Positions 1-5,717 of a DNA stretch of 16,378 bases are shown one piece after another (within the stretch, counting starts at the first letter, position 1; every line of letters starts with the position of its first letter). Below the pieces are notes generated by a model. It was not told the origin of the DNA, did not search any database, and worked only from the letters and a program-made list of their open reading frames with translations. The stretch is from positions 1 to 16,378 of the forward strand of contig JAGGZG010000009.1 of the NCBI GenBank assembly GCA_021162125.1. Reading direction: 5' to 3'. A program made the translations under genes and the position numbers. The DNA comes from Anaerolineae bacterium. Lineage in GTDB: Bacteria; Chloroflexota; Anaerolineae; JACIWR01.

Positions 1-943
1 CGATCTCCTGGACCCAGACGGGAACGCCCTCAAGCTCATCTGGAATCTGCTCCTCCGGCGTCAGCGTGTCGGCCGCGAGCTTGTGGGTCACGCTGACCAC
101 GATCCCTGGTCGCTGGGAGGGGGTGCCCCTCTGCCCGGCCGGGAGCCCGATGCCCACGGCCACGACGTTGGGCTTGCGCAGCAGCTCGTCCCGGTAACGC
201 TCCAGCAGCGCCTGCAGTTCTGCTGGAGATGTATCCTCCTGGCTCGTCTCGCTGGCTGCATCATCCACTGCGGCCTCTTGCTCCGATGAAGTGGCCGGGG
301 TATTGCCGTGCCACCAGGTCAACACGCCGATCAGGCTCAGGCTGGCCAGACAGCCCCAGAACCCCTGGCCGGGCCTGACCGGCGCTGCGTGGAGCCGGCT
401 CAGGGCAGGCAGCAGCTTCAGGAGGGTCTGTGCGGAAGGCAGAGCTGCCAGCAGCGCCACGGCGGTGATGGCCCAGTCCCGATGGCGTCGATGGTGCAGC
501 GTGATCCAAGGGAGCAGCCCGATGCAGATGATCACCGTCACGGCCCACCAGAAGGGCACGCACCAGCCAGGCGTCCGCCATGCCGTCAAGATATAGGGAT
601 AGGGGGGGAGCGTCATTGCAGCCAGAATTACCCCAACCCCTGCCGCCGCGAGGCGCAGGGGACGCCCCGTATACATCAGGAGCAGGGACGGCAGCATCGC
701 AAGGCTCAGGAGCGGCAGGCGTAGTGCTTGAAGGTGTACGCTCAAGGCGCCAGTTTCGATCTCTGGCAGGTGGCGCAGCAGATCGAACATGTCGTAGGCG
801 TTCCAGAGCAGCGCCGCACTGGGTGGGGAACGCCAGATCCAGGGCGAGAAGTAGCTGATCAGTGCGCTGAGCCACAACAAGAGCGAGAGCCCCTCGCGCC
901 ATTCCAACTGATAGATGCCGGTTCCTGGCGACAGCCTCTTCAT
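1..943 (-). CDS. Multi-pass membrane protein with C-terminal soluble domain (3' end cut by window edge)
   Basis: Open reading frame from ATG at 943 running off the left edge without a stop; 314 codons are visible. I see about six hydrophobic segments (roughly residues 15-37, 75-94, 97-118, 128-148, 157-178 and 195-212), then a soluble tail from about residue 215. In the tail, residues near 255-310 (LRKPNVVAVGIG, then IVVSV, then LTPEEQIPDELEGVPVWV) resemble the short domain found at the N-terminus of some trypsin-like or NAL1-like bacterial peptidases; a protease domain could follow outside the window. The start lies 14 bp after the stop of the lipoprotein gene, so the two are probably cotranscribed. 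The function is unknown. Confidence is high that it is coding and low for the protease link. Confidence 0.8.
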   Translation of the reverse strand, partial: MKRLSPGTGIYQLEWREGLSLLLWLSALISYFSPWIWRSPPSAALLWNAYDMFDLLRHLPEIETGALSVHLQALRLPLLSLAMLPSLLLMYTGRPLRLAAAGVGVILAAMTLPPYPYILTAWRTPGWCVPFWWAVTVIICIGLLPWITLHHRRHRDWAITAVALLAALPSAQTLLKLLPALSRLHAAPVRPGQGFWGCLASLSLIGVLTWWHGNTPATSSEQEAAVDDAASETSQEDTSPAELQALLERYRDELLRKPNVVAVGIGLPAGQRGTPSQRPGIVVSVTHKLAADTLTPEEQIPDELEGVPVWVQEI

Positions 944-957
944 GGTAGGGACCTGGG

Positions 958-1629
958 TTAAGGCTCGGTAAGAATGAAGTTGTCGAAAGCCACCACGGCG
1001 AGTTCGCCCCGCGGCACTGCATCGGCAAAGAGTGCCACCTGGCCTGGTTCGGTCAGAGCGCTGTCCGTCGCCTCAGCCACCAACTCGTCGTTGGCCCATA
1101 GCTTGAGTTGGGTGCCCTGGCAGCGGATGCGGAGGGCGTTTTCAGCCTTGCCGGTGCGGATGGCCTGTTGGAACGTGGGGCCGAAGAGCTGCGTCACTGT
1201 TCCGGCCTGTGCTCGCAGGATCACAGCGTAACCATCGGTGCTGATAGCAAAGAGGTAATAGGTCTCCTCGTCCACTTGTCGGCAGAGGAGGCCCATCCAG
1301 TTGTCGAGGGTTCCCTGCACATAGCGTACATCGACGGTCGCCTCCACGTCCTTGTAGTCGTGCCCCACCAGTGGGCTGTAGACCGCCGTGCCCTTTCCCC
1401 TATCCTCCAGATACATCTCGCCGGCCAGGGCGTAGACCGCGCCCTCTTCGGTGTCGAACCGTGCCCAGGCGGAGCTGGGGGGAGAGAAATCGTCGGCGAA
1501 CAGATAGGTGGTGGGGAGCGTCATCGGCAGACTGGATGGTGTTGGGCGACCACACGCCGGTACCACCACCAGAAGCATCAGGCCCAGATAGATGAGCAAG
1601 AGGTGCCAGATGCGAGACTGGCTATCCAC
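958..1629 (-). CDS. Lipoprotein with concanavalin/LamG or DUF1080-like domain
   Basis: A 223-aa protein from GTG at 1629, chosen because AGGAGGT lies just upstream and a likely -10 box (1680-1685) would start transcription downstream of the alternative ATG at 1689. An N-terminal hydrophobic segment ends in a lipobox-like VVPAC with Cys26, so it is probably an exported, lipid-anchored protein. The mature part opens with FADDFSPPSSAWARF and ends with VAFDNFILTEP. This is the usual pattern of jelly-roll (LamG/DUF1080-type) domains in Chloroflexota lipoproteins, which are often carbohydrate-binding. No catalytic residues can be assigned. It is the first gene of a two-gene minus-strand operon with the membrane protein. 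The lipoprotein call is good; the ligand is unknown. Confidence 0.8.
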   Translation of the reverse strand: MDSQSRIWHLLLIYLGLMLLVVVPACGRPTPSSLPMTLPTTYLFADDFSPPSSAWARFDTEEGAVYALAGEMYLEDRGKGTAVYSPLVGHDYKDVEATVDVRYVQGTLDNWMGLLCRQVDEETYYLFAISTDGYAVILRAQAGTVTQLFGPTFQQAIRTGKAENALRIRCQGTQLKLWANDELVAEATDSALTEPGQVALFADAVPRGELAVVAFDNFILTEP

Positions 1630-1679
1630 GCGACCTCCTCGCGACGAAACCGCAGATGCACATGTCAACTCTGAGGAGC

Positions 1680-1688
1680 ATTTTAGCA
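1680..1688 (-). promoter_or_regulatory. Probable extended -10 promoter for the lipoprotein operon
   Basis: Minus-strand TGCTAAAAT forms an extended -10 element. No good -35 box is visible 16-18 bp upstream. The predicted start near 1673 leaves a short leader to GTG 1629. Tentative. Confidence 0.4.
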
Positions 1689-1793
1689 TGGATCACCAAT
1701 AAGACAGCGGCTTCGGAGATGGGTGAGGGGAAGCGGCGTCTGCGCACTGACCTGGCTGCCCTCATATGCTGCCGCGGAGTGCTCGAAGCCCGC

Positions 1794-1821
1794 TTGTCAA
1801 ATAGCTTGGTTGTGGTAATAT
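1794..1821 (+). promoter_or_regulatory. Sigma-70-type promoter of tRNA-Lys
   Basis: TTGTCA (1794-1799) and TAATAT (1816-1821) are separated by 16 bp, with TG at 1813-1814 as an extended -10. The tRNA starts 15 bp after the -10 box. In the integrated state this promoter probably also transcribes the first gene of the element. Confidence 0.75.
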
Positions 1822-1836
1822 CTTGCTGGGAAGCAT

Positions 1837-1909
1837 GGCCCGCTAGCTCAATTGGGAGAGCAGGGGACTCTTAATCCCTTGGTTACAGGTTCGAGTCCTG
1901 TGCGGGTCA
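1837..1909 (+). tRNA. tRNA-Lys(CTT)
   Basis: The full cloverleaf can be folded by hand. The 7-bp acceptor pairs 1837-1843 with 1902-1908 and has one G-T pair. The D arm is GCTC/GAGC (1846-1849/1858-1861). The anticodon stem is GGGGA/TCCCT with loop CTCTTAA and anticodon CTT at 1870-1872. The variable region has 5 nt. The T arm is ACAGG/CCTGT with loop TTCGAGT. The discriminator is A1909, and CCA is not encoded. The 3' part from C1868 is the att core shared with 11743-11785, so the element reconstitutes a functional tRNA 3' end. Confidence 0.95.
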
Positions 1910-1910
1910 C
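1868..1910 (+). repeat. attL: 43-bp att core inside tRNA-Lys
   Basis: Identical to 11743-11785 over 43 bp. Identity begins at the first base of the anticodon loop and ends one base past the discriminator. Flanking bases differ (A1867 versus G11742; T1911 versus C11786), which defines the limits. Confidence 0.93.
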
Positions 1911-1941
1911 TGTGGATACAGCGCACGGGCAGGGGGCGGAG

Positions 1942-2181
1942 ATGGAGCAGCGACCAGCGACAATGGTAGACTGGTGGGCGGCTCCTGAGTGGCTGACGCT
2001 GGAGCAGGCGGTGAGGCTGTCGGGCTTCGATGCGGAGACCATGCGCCAGATAATCGCTGAGGGCGGCGTGGATCTGAAAGACACGGCTGGCGGTGAGTTG
2101 CTGATCGAGAAGGAGAGCCTGCGAGAGTTCCAAGAGGCGCTGTTGCTTGTCACCCACTGGCGGGACCAGGAAGACAGGTAA
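1942..2181 (+). CDS. Small HTH (excisionase/MerR-like) protein, first gene of element
   Basis: A 79-aa protein from ATG 1942. That start was chosen because AGGGGGCGGAG lies just before it and the longer frame from 1852 runs through the tRNA. Residues 15-65 (PEWLTLEQAVRLSGF, then AETMRQIIAEGG, then an LLIEKESLREF strand-helix) match the layout of excisionase-type winged HTH_17 domains, although it is more diverged than the two paralogues at 2360 and 3176. It lies 32 bp after the tRNA with no terminator between, and a strong terminator follows, so it is probably transcribed from the tRNA promoter when integrated. It may be a recombination directionality factor or regulator. The role is inferred from fold and position. 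Confidence 0.72.
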   Translation: MEQRPATMVDWWAAPEWLTLEQAVRLSGFDAETMRQIIAEGGVDLKDTAGGELLIEKESLREFQEALLLVTHWRDQEDR

Positions 2182-2202
2182 AAGCGATCTGGCCCTGTCA
2201 AG

Positions 2203-2240
2203 AACAAGGCCCCACCCTGTGCGGTGGGGCCTTGTTGTTT
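2203..2240 (+). terminator. Intrinsic terminator after first element gene
   Basis: A perfect 14-bp stem (2203-2216 with 2223-2236), loop CTGTGC, followed by GTTTG. Strong hairpin, modest T tract. It is the first terminator downstream of the tRNA promoter. Confidence 0.8.
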
Positions 2241-2293
2241 GTAGGGATTGCAGAGATATGACAGATATACAAGGTGGCATAGCAAGTGGGTTA

Positions 2294-2339
2294 ACCGTAG
2301 ACATACACACCCGTGTCTACGCGTCTACGCGTCTACGGT
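2294..2339. repeat. 8-bp repeat array A (GTCTACGS iterons)
   Basis: Three head-to-tail 8-mers GTCTACGC, GTCTACGC, GTCTACGG occupy 2315-2338. One inverted copy CCGTAGAC lies at 2295-2302. The outer units form an inverted pair, ACCGTAGAC and GTCTACGGT. The array ends 20 bp before the HTH gene at 2360. The same unit recurs in mirrored order at 7436-7467. It is probably a protein-binding site (operator or replication iterons). Confidence 0.75.
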
Positions 2340-2359
2340 CCGCAGGGAGCTAGGGGCCA

Positions 2360-2608
2360 ATGGCCGACGAGTGCAACCCAATCGAGTGGATCACGACCAA
2401 TGAGGCGGCGGAGTTGACGGGGTACGCTGCTGGCTATCTTAGGCAGTTAATCGCCAAGGGCCGTCTCAAGGCCAAGAAGCGGGGGCGCGACTGGTTCCTG
2501 GACAAGGCCGAGGTCCTGGCCTACGCGGCGGCCATGAAAGAGCTGGGGCGGGACAAGTACAATCCCTGGCGTCCTGGTGCTGGCAGGGCGCGAGAGTCTA
2601 CCAACTGA
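2360..2608 (+). CDS. Small HTH_17 DNA-binding protein (excisionase-like), paralogue 1
   Basis: An 82-aa protein from ATG 2360, preceded by AGGGG. Residues 9-55 carry the HTH_17 pattern: EWITTNEAAELTGY, then YLRQLIAKGRLKAKKRGRDW, then a short helix AEVLAYAAAM. The C-terminal tail LGRDKYNPWR is shared with the protein at 3176 (LGPQKHNPWR), so the two are paralogues beyond the HTH itself. Such proteins bind short repeated sites as excisionases or transcription regulators. Repeat array A lies directly upstream and could be its own operator. It is followed by a terminator. The specific role is unknown. Confidence 0.85.
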   Translation: MADECNPIEWITTNEAAELTGYAAGYLRQLIAKGRLKAKKRGRDWFLDKAEVLAYAAAMKELGRDKYNPWRPGAGRARESTN

Positions 2609-2619
2609 ACACCAGACAG

Positions 2620-2645
2620 AGAGGGCTTGACGGCCCTCTTGTTGT
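2620..2645 (+). terminator. Intrinsic terminator overlapping the next promoter
   Basis: Stem AGAGGGC/GCCCTCT (2620-2626/2633-2639) with loop TTGACG, then TTGTTGT. The loop is also the -35 box of the following promoter. Confidence 0.65.
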
Positions 2646-2655
2646 ATGGTATACT
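2627..2655 (+). promoter_or_regulatory. Sigma-70-type promoter for the 2742 gene
   Basis: TTGACG (2627-2632), 17-bp spacer, TATACT (2650-2655), with TG at 2647-2648 as an extended -10. The match to consensus is very good. Predicted start near 2662, inside the first operator-like palindrome. Confidence 0.75.
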
Positions 2656-2658
2656 ATA

Positions 2659-2718
2659 TGCGTAAGCGCACTTTGTAGTGAGTTCTTCTTTTTTGTCGTT
2701 ACATAATGCGTTAGCGCA
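2659..2718. promoter_or_regulatory. Paired operator-like palindromes TGCGTNAGCGCA
   Basis: TGCGTAAGCGCA at 2659-2670 and TGCGTTAGCGCA at 2707-2718 differ at one base. Each has TGCG/CGCA arms. Their centres are 48 bp apart, the first covering the predicted transcription start. They probably bind a dimeric repressor, perhaps with looping. Confidence 0.65.
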
Positions 2719-2741
2719 TGTGCAAACACAGGAGGTGAGAG

Positions 2742-3113
2742 ATGGAGACGATTGAGGTACAGGTAGGGACGTATGTTGTGGGCAATGGTGGCATAGTTCA
2801 GGACAGCAGGCGACCGGTGGTGTTTGAGGGCGAGGAGGTGGCAAAGCATACTGAGTACTTTTACGACAACGGCCAGCGGCTCAGCGATACGCGGGGCGTG
2901 ACCCAGACGCTTTATCGCGTCAGTGACGGGCGGCTGGTTGTCCATGTGGAGGAGTGGAGCCGCTGGCAGGGCGAGCCGAACTATTACACGCTGGTAGGGG
3001 TGACGGAGGAGGATCTGGGAGTCGGCGGGCACTTCGAGGCCCTGGGCCGTGAAGCTGGTTATGGTCGGCCGCTGACCCTGGACGAGGCTTTAACTCCGCG
3101 TGAGCAGGAATAG
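2742..3113 (+). CDS. Hypothetical protein
   Basis: A 123-aa protein from ATG 2742 with a strong AGGAGGTGAG ribosome site. I do not recognise a family. It is acidic, soluble and probably mostly beta in its first 90 residues (alternating strands such as IEVQVGTYVV and GRLVVHVEEW), with no membrane segment or cysteines. It is the first gene after a consensus promoter flanked by two identical palindromes, so it is probably tightly repressed and expressed strongly on induction. The position suggests an early or regulatory element function. That is inference only. Confidence 0.75.
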   Translation: METIEVQVGTYVVGNGGIVQDSRRPVVFEGEEVAKHTEYFYDNGQRLSDTRGVTQTLYRVSDGRLVVHVEEWSRWQGEPNYYTLVGVTEEDLGVGGHFEALGREAGYGRPLTLDEALTPREQE

Positions 3114-3129
3114 GCGGACACTTGAGGGA

Positions 3130-3153
3130 GGGGGTGGAATTTTCTCCACCCCC
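3130..3153 (+). terminator. Strong hairpin between 2742 and 3176 genes
   Basis: GGGGGTGGA (3130-3138) pairs perfectly with TCCACCCCC (3145-3153) around the loop ATTTTC. No T tract follows, so it may be an mRNA stability or processing hairpin rather than a true terminator. Confidence 0.5.
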
Positions 3154-3175
3154 GTTCCCAGAAAGGAGGCACAGA

Positions 3176-3400
3176 GTGGAGCAAAGCGAGCCGATTAAGG
3201 GATGGCTGACCACTGACCAGGCGGCCGCGTTGACGGGATACGATCCCGCATATATCCGTGCGCTTGCCAAGAGGGGCAAGGTGAGCGGCTTCAAGGTTGG
3301 GCGGGACTGGCTGGTGAGCAGGGCGGACGTGCTGGCGTACAGGCGGCGGATGGATGACCTGGGGCCACAGAAGCATAACCCGTGGAGGGGAAGACGCTAG
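3176..3400 (+). CDS. Small HTH_17 DNA-binding protein (excisionase-like), paralogue 2
   Basis: A 74-aa protein from GTG 3176, chosen over an upstream TTG because AAGGAGG lies 6 bp before it and the upstream extension contains the hairpin. The layout is the same as the 2360 protein: GWLTTDQAAALTGY, then YIRALAKRGKVSGFKVGRDW, then ADVLAYRRRM, then the shared tail LGPQKHNPWR. It is basic at the C-terminus. Probably an excisionase or regulator arisen by duplication of the 2360 gene or from a common source. It is followed closely by two overlapping frames, so it is probably in one operon with the membrane-anchored protein. Confidence 0.85.
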   Translation: MEQSEPIKGWLTTDQAAALTGYDPAYIRALAKRGKVSGFKVGRDWLVSRADVLAYRRRMDDLGPQKHNPWRGRR

Positions 3401-3411
3401 GAGATGACGAG

Positions 3412-3609
3412 ATGACAGCAGTGAGGGCGTGGGTGGTGGTGCTGTGGGAGATGTTGAGCGGACGGCTGACGGGGGATACGCGGTTCAGTCTGACAGAGCT
3501 GGGATTGCAGGCGCTTGAGGAGGCCAACTGTGAACGAAAAACAGATAGAGGCCCTGCTGAAAAGCCAGTTAAGCACACCAGCAGAGCCTCCAGCGACTGT
3601 GTGGCGTAG
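3412..3609 (+). CDS. Hypothetical small protein overlapping the next gene
   Basis: A possible 65-aa protein from ATG 3412 with TAGGAG 8 bp upstream. The first 40 residues look protein-like (a hydrophobic stretch AVRAWVVVLWEML, then an amphipathic helix ELGLQALEEAN). The last 25 overlap the start of the 3530 gene in another frame by 80 bp and look like out-of-frame shadow. Either a real leader gene translationally coupled to the next one, or chance. No family recognised. Confidence 0.42.
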   Translation: MTAVRAWVVVLWEMLSGRLTGDTRFSLTELGLQALEEANCERKTDRGPAEKPVKHTSRASSDCVA

Positions 3610-4279
3610 GCCACAGCGTCAGATGCATTATAGCACGGTTACGCGACCGGCGGGCGTGGGTGTTGTGTCCGGGGCGCTGGGCTATGACGATTGGGTGGAG
3701 GCGCGGGTCGAGACGCCCACCCGGGCCCCCAGCGCAGCGGGTGACGTGCTGGTCCCGTTGCTGCAGGCGCTGATCAGTGGCGTCTTGGGCGCGATCCTGG
3801 CGGCTGTTCTGCTGCGCGGCCGAGGAGCTGGCGCCTGGCTGTCTGTGGGCGCTGTCGTGGCGGCCGCTGTGTGGCTGTTGCTGCTGGCCGATCACAGGCG
3901 ACTGTTGCGGACGGTGGAGACGTGGACGCGACAGGACCTGGACAGGGACGGAGCCATAGGCCAGCCACGGGCGCAAGAGACGCTACGGGTCGAGGTGGTG
4001 GAGGAGCGGGACAGCGGCAAGACCTGGAGCCTGGCCGAGCTGCCCGTCAGCAGGGAGAAGCTGACGGCGATAGCCCGGGGCGTGCAACGGGGGACGCTGC
4101 GGTTATCCAGGCGTGACCTGGCGAGCCTCCCAGGGATCGGGAGCGACAAAGCGCGCCAGATCCTGGCGGAGTTGGAGAGAGCGGGCTTCCTGGCCTATCC
4201 CAAGGGGCGCAATCACCCGGATGGGGCGCAGTTGACGGCGAAAGGCAAGGCCCTGATGCGGGGGCTGCTGGGCTGGTGA
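3530..4279 (+). CDS. Membrane-anchored protein with C-terminal DNA-binding-like domain
   Basis: A 249-aa protein from GTG 3530, chosen for the GAGGAGG site 6 bp upstream. Residues 1-70 are polar. Two membrane helices follow (about 73-95 and 100-122) with a short hairpin between, so both ends face the same side. Residues 165-249 look like a winged or FtsK-gamma-like helical DNA-binding module: a helix LTAIARGVQRG, then LPGIGSDKARQILAELERAGFL, then a wing with YPKGRNH, then a final helix LTAKGKALMRGLL. It may tether element DNA to the membrane or act as a membrane-bound regulator. The function is not known. It is the last gene before a 291-bp control region. Confidence 0.82.
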   Translation: MNEKQIEALLKSQLSTPAEPPATVWRRPQRQMHYSTVTRPAGVGVVSGALGYDDWVEARVETPTRAPSAAGDVLVPLLQALISGVLGAILAAVLLRGRGAGAWLSVGAVVAAAVWLLLLADHRRLLRTVETWTRQDLDRDGAIGQPRAQETLRVEVVEERDSGKTWSLAELPVSREKLTAIARGVQRGTLRLSRRDLASLPGIGSDKARQILAELERAGFLAYPKGRNHPDGAQLTAKGKALMRGLLGW

Positions 4280-4344
4280 GTGGGTGGGAGGCGGCACGCG
4301 GAAAAACATCAACCTTGCCCGTGAGGTGAGGGGATTGTAGGGAC

Positions 4345-4357
4345 TTTACCAGGTAAA
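4345..4357. promoter_or_regulatory. 13-bp palindrome TTTACCAGGTAAA
   Basis: Perfect 6-bp arms around a central A. It lies in the non-coding stretch 4280-4423 upstream of a strong promoter, near a CCCGTG half-site (4318-4323) that matches the operator at 4428-4445. Probably a protein site; the binding partner is unknown. Confidence 0.4.
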
Positions 4358-4423
4358 TAGCCCACTGGCCCGACCGTGCGAACCGGGCTTAGAAACGAGG
4401 ATCATTGAGGGATGCAGTGGGTT

Positions 4424-4452
4424 TTGTCACGGGCCTCTGCCCGTGCTAGAAT
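4424..4452 (+). promoter_or_regulatory. Strong promoter with operator palindrome in its spacer
   Basis: TTGTCA (4424-4429), 17-bp spacer, TAGAAT (4447-4452). The palindrome CACGGGC-CTCT-GCCCGTG (4428-4445, perfect 7-bp arms) fills the space between the boxes, the classical location of a repressor operator. Predicted start near 4459. Confidence 0.75.
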
Positions 4453-4458
4453 AAAAGT

Positions 4459-4567
4459 GCCCCACGGTGGTAGCGCACCTGGGGCGATGGTCAGACCGGG
4501 GGGACGGCCTGACAGATACAGAATAGCATAAAGGGCCGTCTCCGACAAACGAGGGGAGACGGTTTTT
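4459..4567 (+). ncRNA. Candidate structured leader RNA or small RNA (three hairpins)
   Basis: A transcript of about 110 nt would start near 4459 and end in an intrinsic terminator just before the 4571 ATG. Hairpin 1: GCCCCA/TGGGGC (4459-4464/4480-4485) with inner GGTG/CACC. Hairpin 2: GTCAG/CTGAC (4490-4494/4509-4513) with inner CCG/CGG and loop GGGGGA. Hairpin 3 is the terminator. I do not recognise a known riboswitch class. It could be a free small RNA, or an attenuation leader for the 355-aa protein. Confidence 0.5.
4536..4567 (+). terminator. Intrinsic terminator or attenuator before the 4571 gene
   Basis: CCGTCTCC (4536-4543) pairs with GGAGACGG (4555-4562), followed by TTTTT. It ends 3 bp before the ATG at 4571, so read-through is needed to transcribe that gene from the 4424 promoter. 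Confidence 0.7.
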
Positions 4568-4570
4568 GCT

Positions 4571-5638
4571 ATGAGTAAACTAATCAGGTCAGTTGTATTA
4601 CGCTGCAATATCACGCAGTTTAGGGCCGGGATGCTGAGGCTCTACAAGCTACTAGGTCGTGATGGGTGGCGCAGTAGCGGAAGGCGACGGCTGGTGTTTG
4701 GGGAGGTGCCATACATGCACTGGATCTACCATGTGCCTGGGCCTGGATCCGGTCTTCAGGATCGCACCTTCTCTGCGTTCAAGTGGCGTACGGATGCCCT
4801 AACGACCACGGAGGAGATAAAGTATCTTCCGACCGAGTCAATCTGGTCAGTGTTGTGGTGGGAGACAGCGCAAATGCGGCCTCAGTATGACCCACGGAGA
4901 GGGATCTATCAGGCGAGTATTGGGGCCTATGAGGTGCGCGACGGGGTGCGGGTGGACTTCCTGGATGGCCACAATGCGGAGAAGCCGTTGGATACCTATG
5001 TTATGGCAATAGGTGAGGCATTTGTGGAGTTCTCAGATTGGGTGCTGAGCAACATTGGGTTTCACCAGGCAGAGGAAGAGCAACCATCCGATGTGGCTGA
5101 TGAATTACCGGCGCAAGTGGAGGGGGCTGTAGAGGGAGGGCAAGCCCCTGGCGTGGCCGATGAACTGCCTGAACAGGCTGGGGATGAGCAGCTGCCCGAC
5201 GCAACAGAGGAATTGCCGGACCAGGCGGAGGAGGCCAAACCACCTGACGTACCGCCAGAACAGGCAGAGGAGGTTGTAGAGGAGGAAGCGGATCAGACCC
5301 TTGAGGCAGCTCTTAAATCTGGTGATGTGACGCTGAAGCAGGCATTGGATATAGTGTCAGACAGGACCACAATGATTGAATACGCTGAACGCGGCCGAGG
5401 CTATGATATTGCTACAGCCGCAGACATCATGAAGGCTGTGGTGGAGGCACAGGACACGCTTGAATGGGACGGCCGTTGGGGCCCTACACATATCGCCAAA
5501 TACATAAACAACTTTCGCAAAGCGGGACCACGGCGGATTGTACCAAGGACAGTCCGCAACTACCTGCAGGCAGCGTACAGGCGAGGGATCCGGACGATAG
5601 ATGGTGTGAGATTGCCCTACAAGCCCCGGAGGAAGTGA
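4571..5638 (+). CDS. Novel 355-aa protein, candidate replication initiator
   Basis: ATG 4571 follows a terminator T run and has only a distant GGGGAG ribosome site. ATG 4631, in frame and after AGGGCCGGG, is a plausible alternative. The parts are an unrecognised N-terminal domain (1-165), a very acidic low-complexity linker (about 167-240) with a repeated DVADELP/ATEELPDQA-type motif, and a basic C-terminal domain (245-355). In the C-terminal domain THIAKYINNFRKAG, then RTVRNYLQAAYRRGI, looks like a winged HTH. The stop is 2 bp before a 21-bp iteron array, and helicase and primase genes follow. That location fits an iteron-binding initiator or replication regulator, but this is inference. Its codons look visibly less GC-biased than those of its neighbours. 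Confidence 0.8.
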   Translation: MSKLIRSVVLRCNITQFRAGMLRLYKLLGRDGWRSSGRRRLVFGEVPYMHWIYHVPGPGSGLQDRTFSAFKWRTDALTTTEEIKYLPTESIWSVLWWETAQMRPQYDPRRGIYQASIGAYEVRDGVRVDFLDGHNAEKPLDTYVMAIGEAFVEFSDWVLSNIGFHQAEEEQPSDVADELPAQVEGAVEGGQAPGVADELPEQAGDEQLPDATEELPDQAEEAKPPDVPPEQAEEVVEEEADQTLEAALKSGDVTLKQALDIVSDRTTMIEYAERGRGYDIATAADIMKAVVEAQDTLEWDGRWGPTHIAKYINNFRKAGPRRIVPRTVRNYLQAAYRRGIRTIDGVRLPYKPRRK

Positions 5639-5640
5639 CC

Positions 5641-5701
5641 GTCCGAGTTTCCGTCCGATTAGTCCGACTTATAGTCCGATTAGTCCGACTTATTCGTCCG
5701 A
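5641..5701. repeat. 21-bp iteron array (GTCCGA hexamers), candidate origin
   Basis: Six GTCCGA hexamers begin at 5641, 5653, 5662, 5674, 5683 and 5696, spaced 12, 9, 12, 9 and 13 bp. The unit GTCCGATTAGTCCGACTTAT occurs at 5653-5672 and 5674-5693, a 21-bp period (two helical turns). Partial units flank it. It lies between the 355-aa protein and the helicase gene, typical for iteron-type plasmid or satellite origins. Confidence 0.8.
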
Positions 5702-5717
5702 ATCGCTGTGGCACAAT

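Noticed and set aside
261..1028. 255-aa minus-strand frame with compositional bias
   Set aside because: It overlaps, in another frame, the clearly membrane-protein-like frame from 943 to the edge and also the end of the lipoprotein gene. Its sequence is R/P/A/G-rich shadow.
1852..1941. Upstream extension of the first HTH gene
   Set aside because: It translates the tRNA. A good ribosome site and ATG exist at 1942.
2235..2262. Possible promoter TTGTTT-16-TATGAC before the 2360 gene
   Set aside because: Poor -10 match and overlap with the terminator; too weak to list as a feature.
2315..2338. Short tandem repeats considered as a CRISPR-like array
   Set aside because: Units are 8 bp with no spacers; they are protein-site iterons, not CRISPR.
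4402..4614. 70-aa minus-strand frame across the control region
   Set aside because: It lies over the promoter, hairpins and terminator of the plus strand, has no ribosome site, and resembles no protein.
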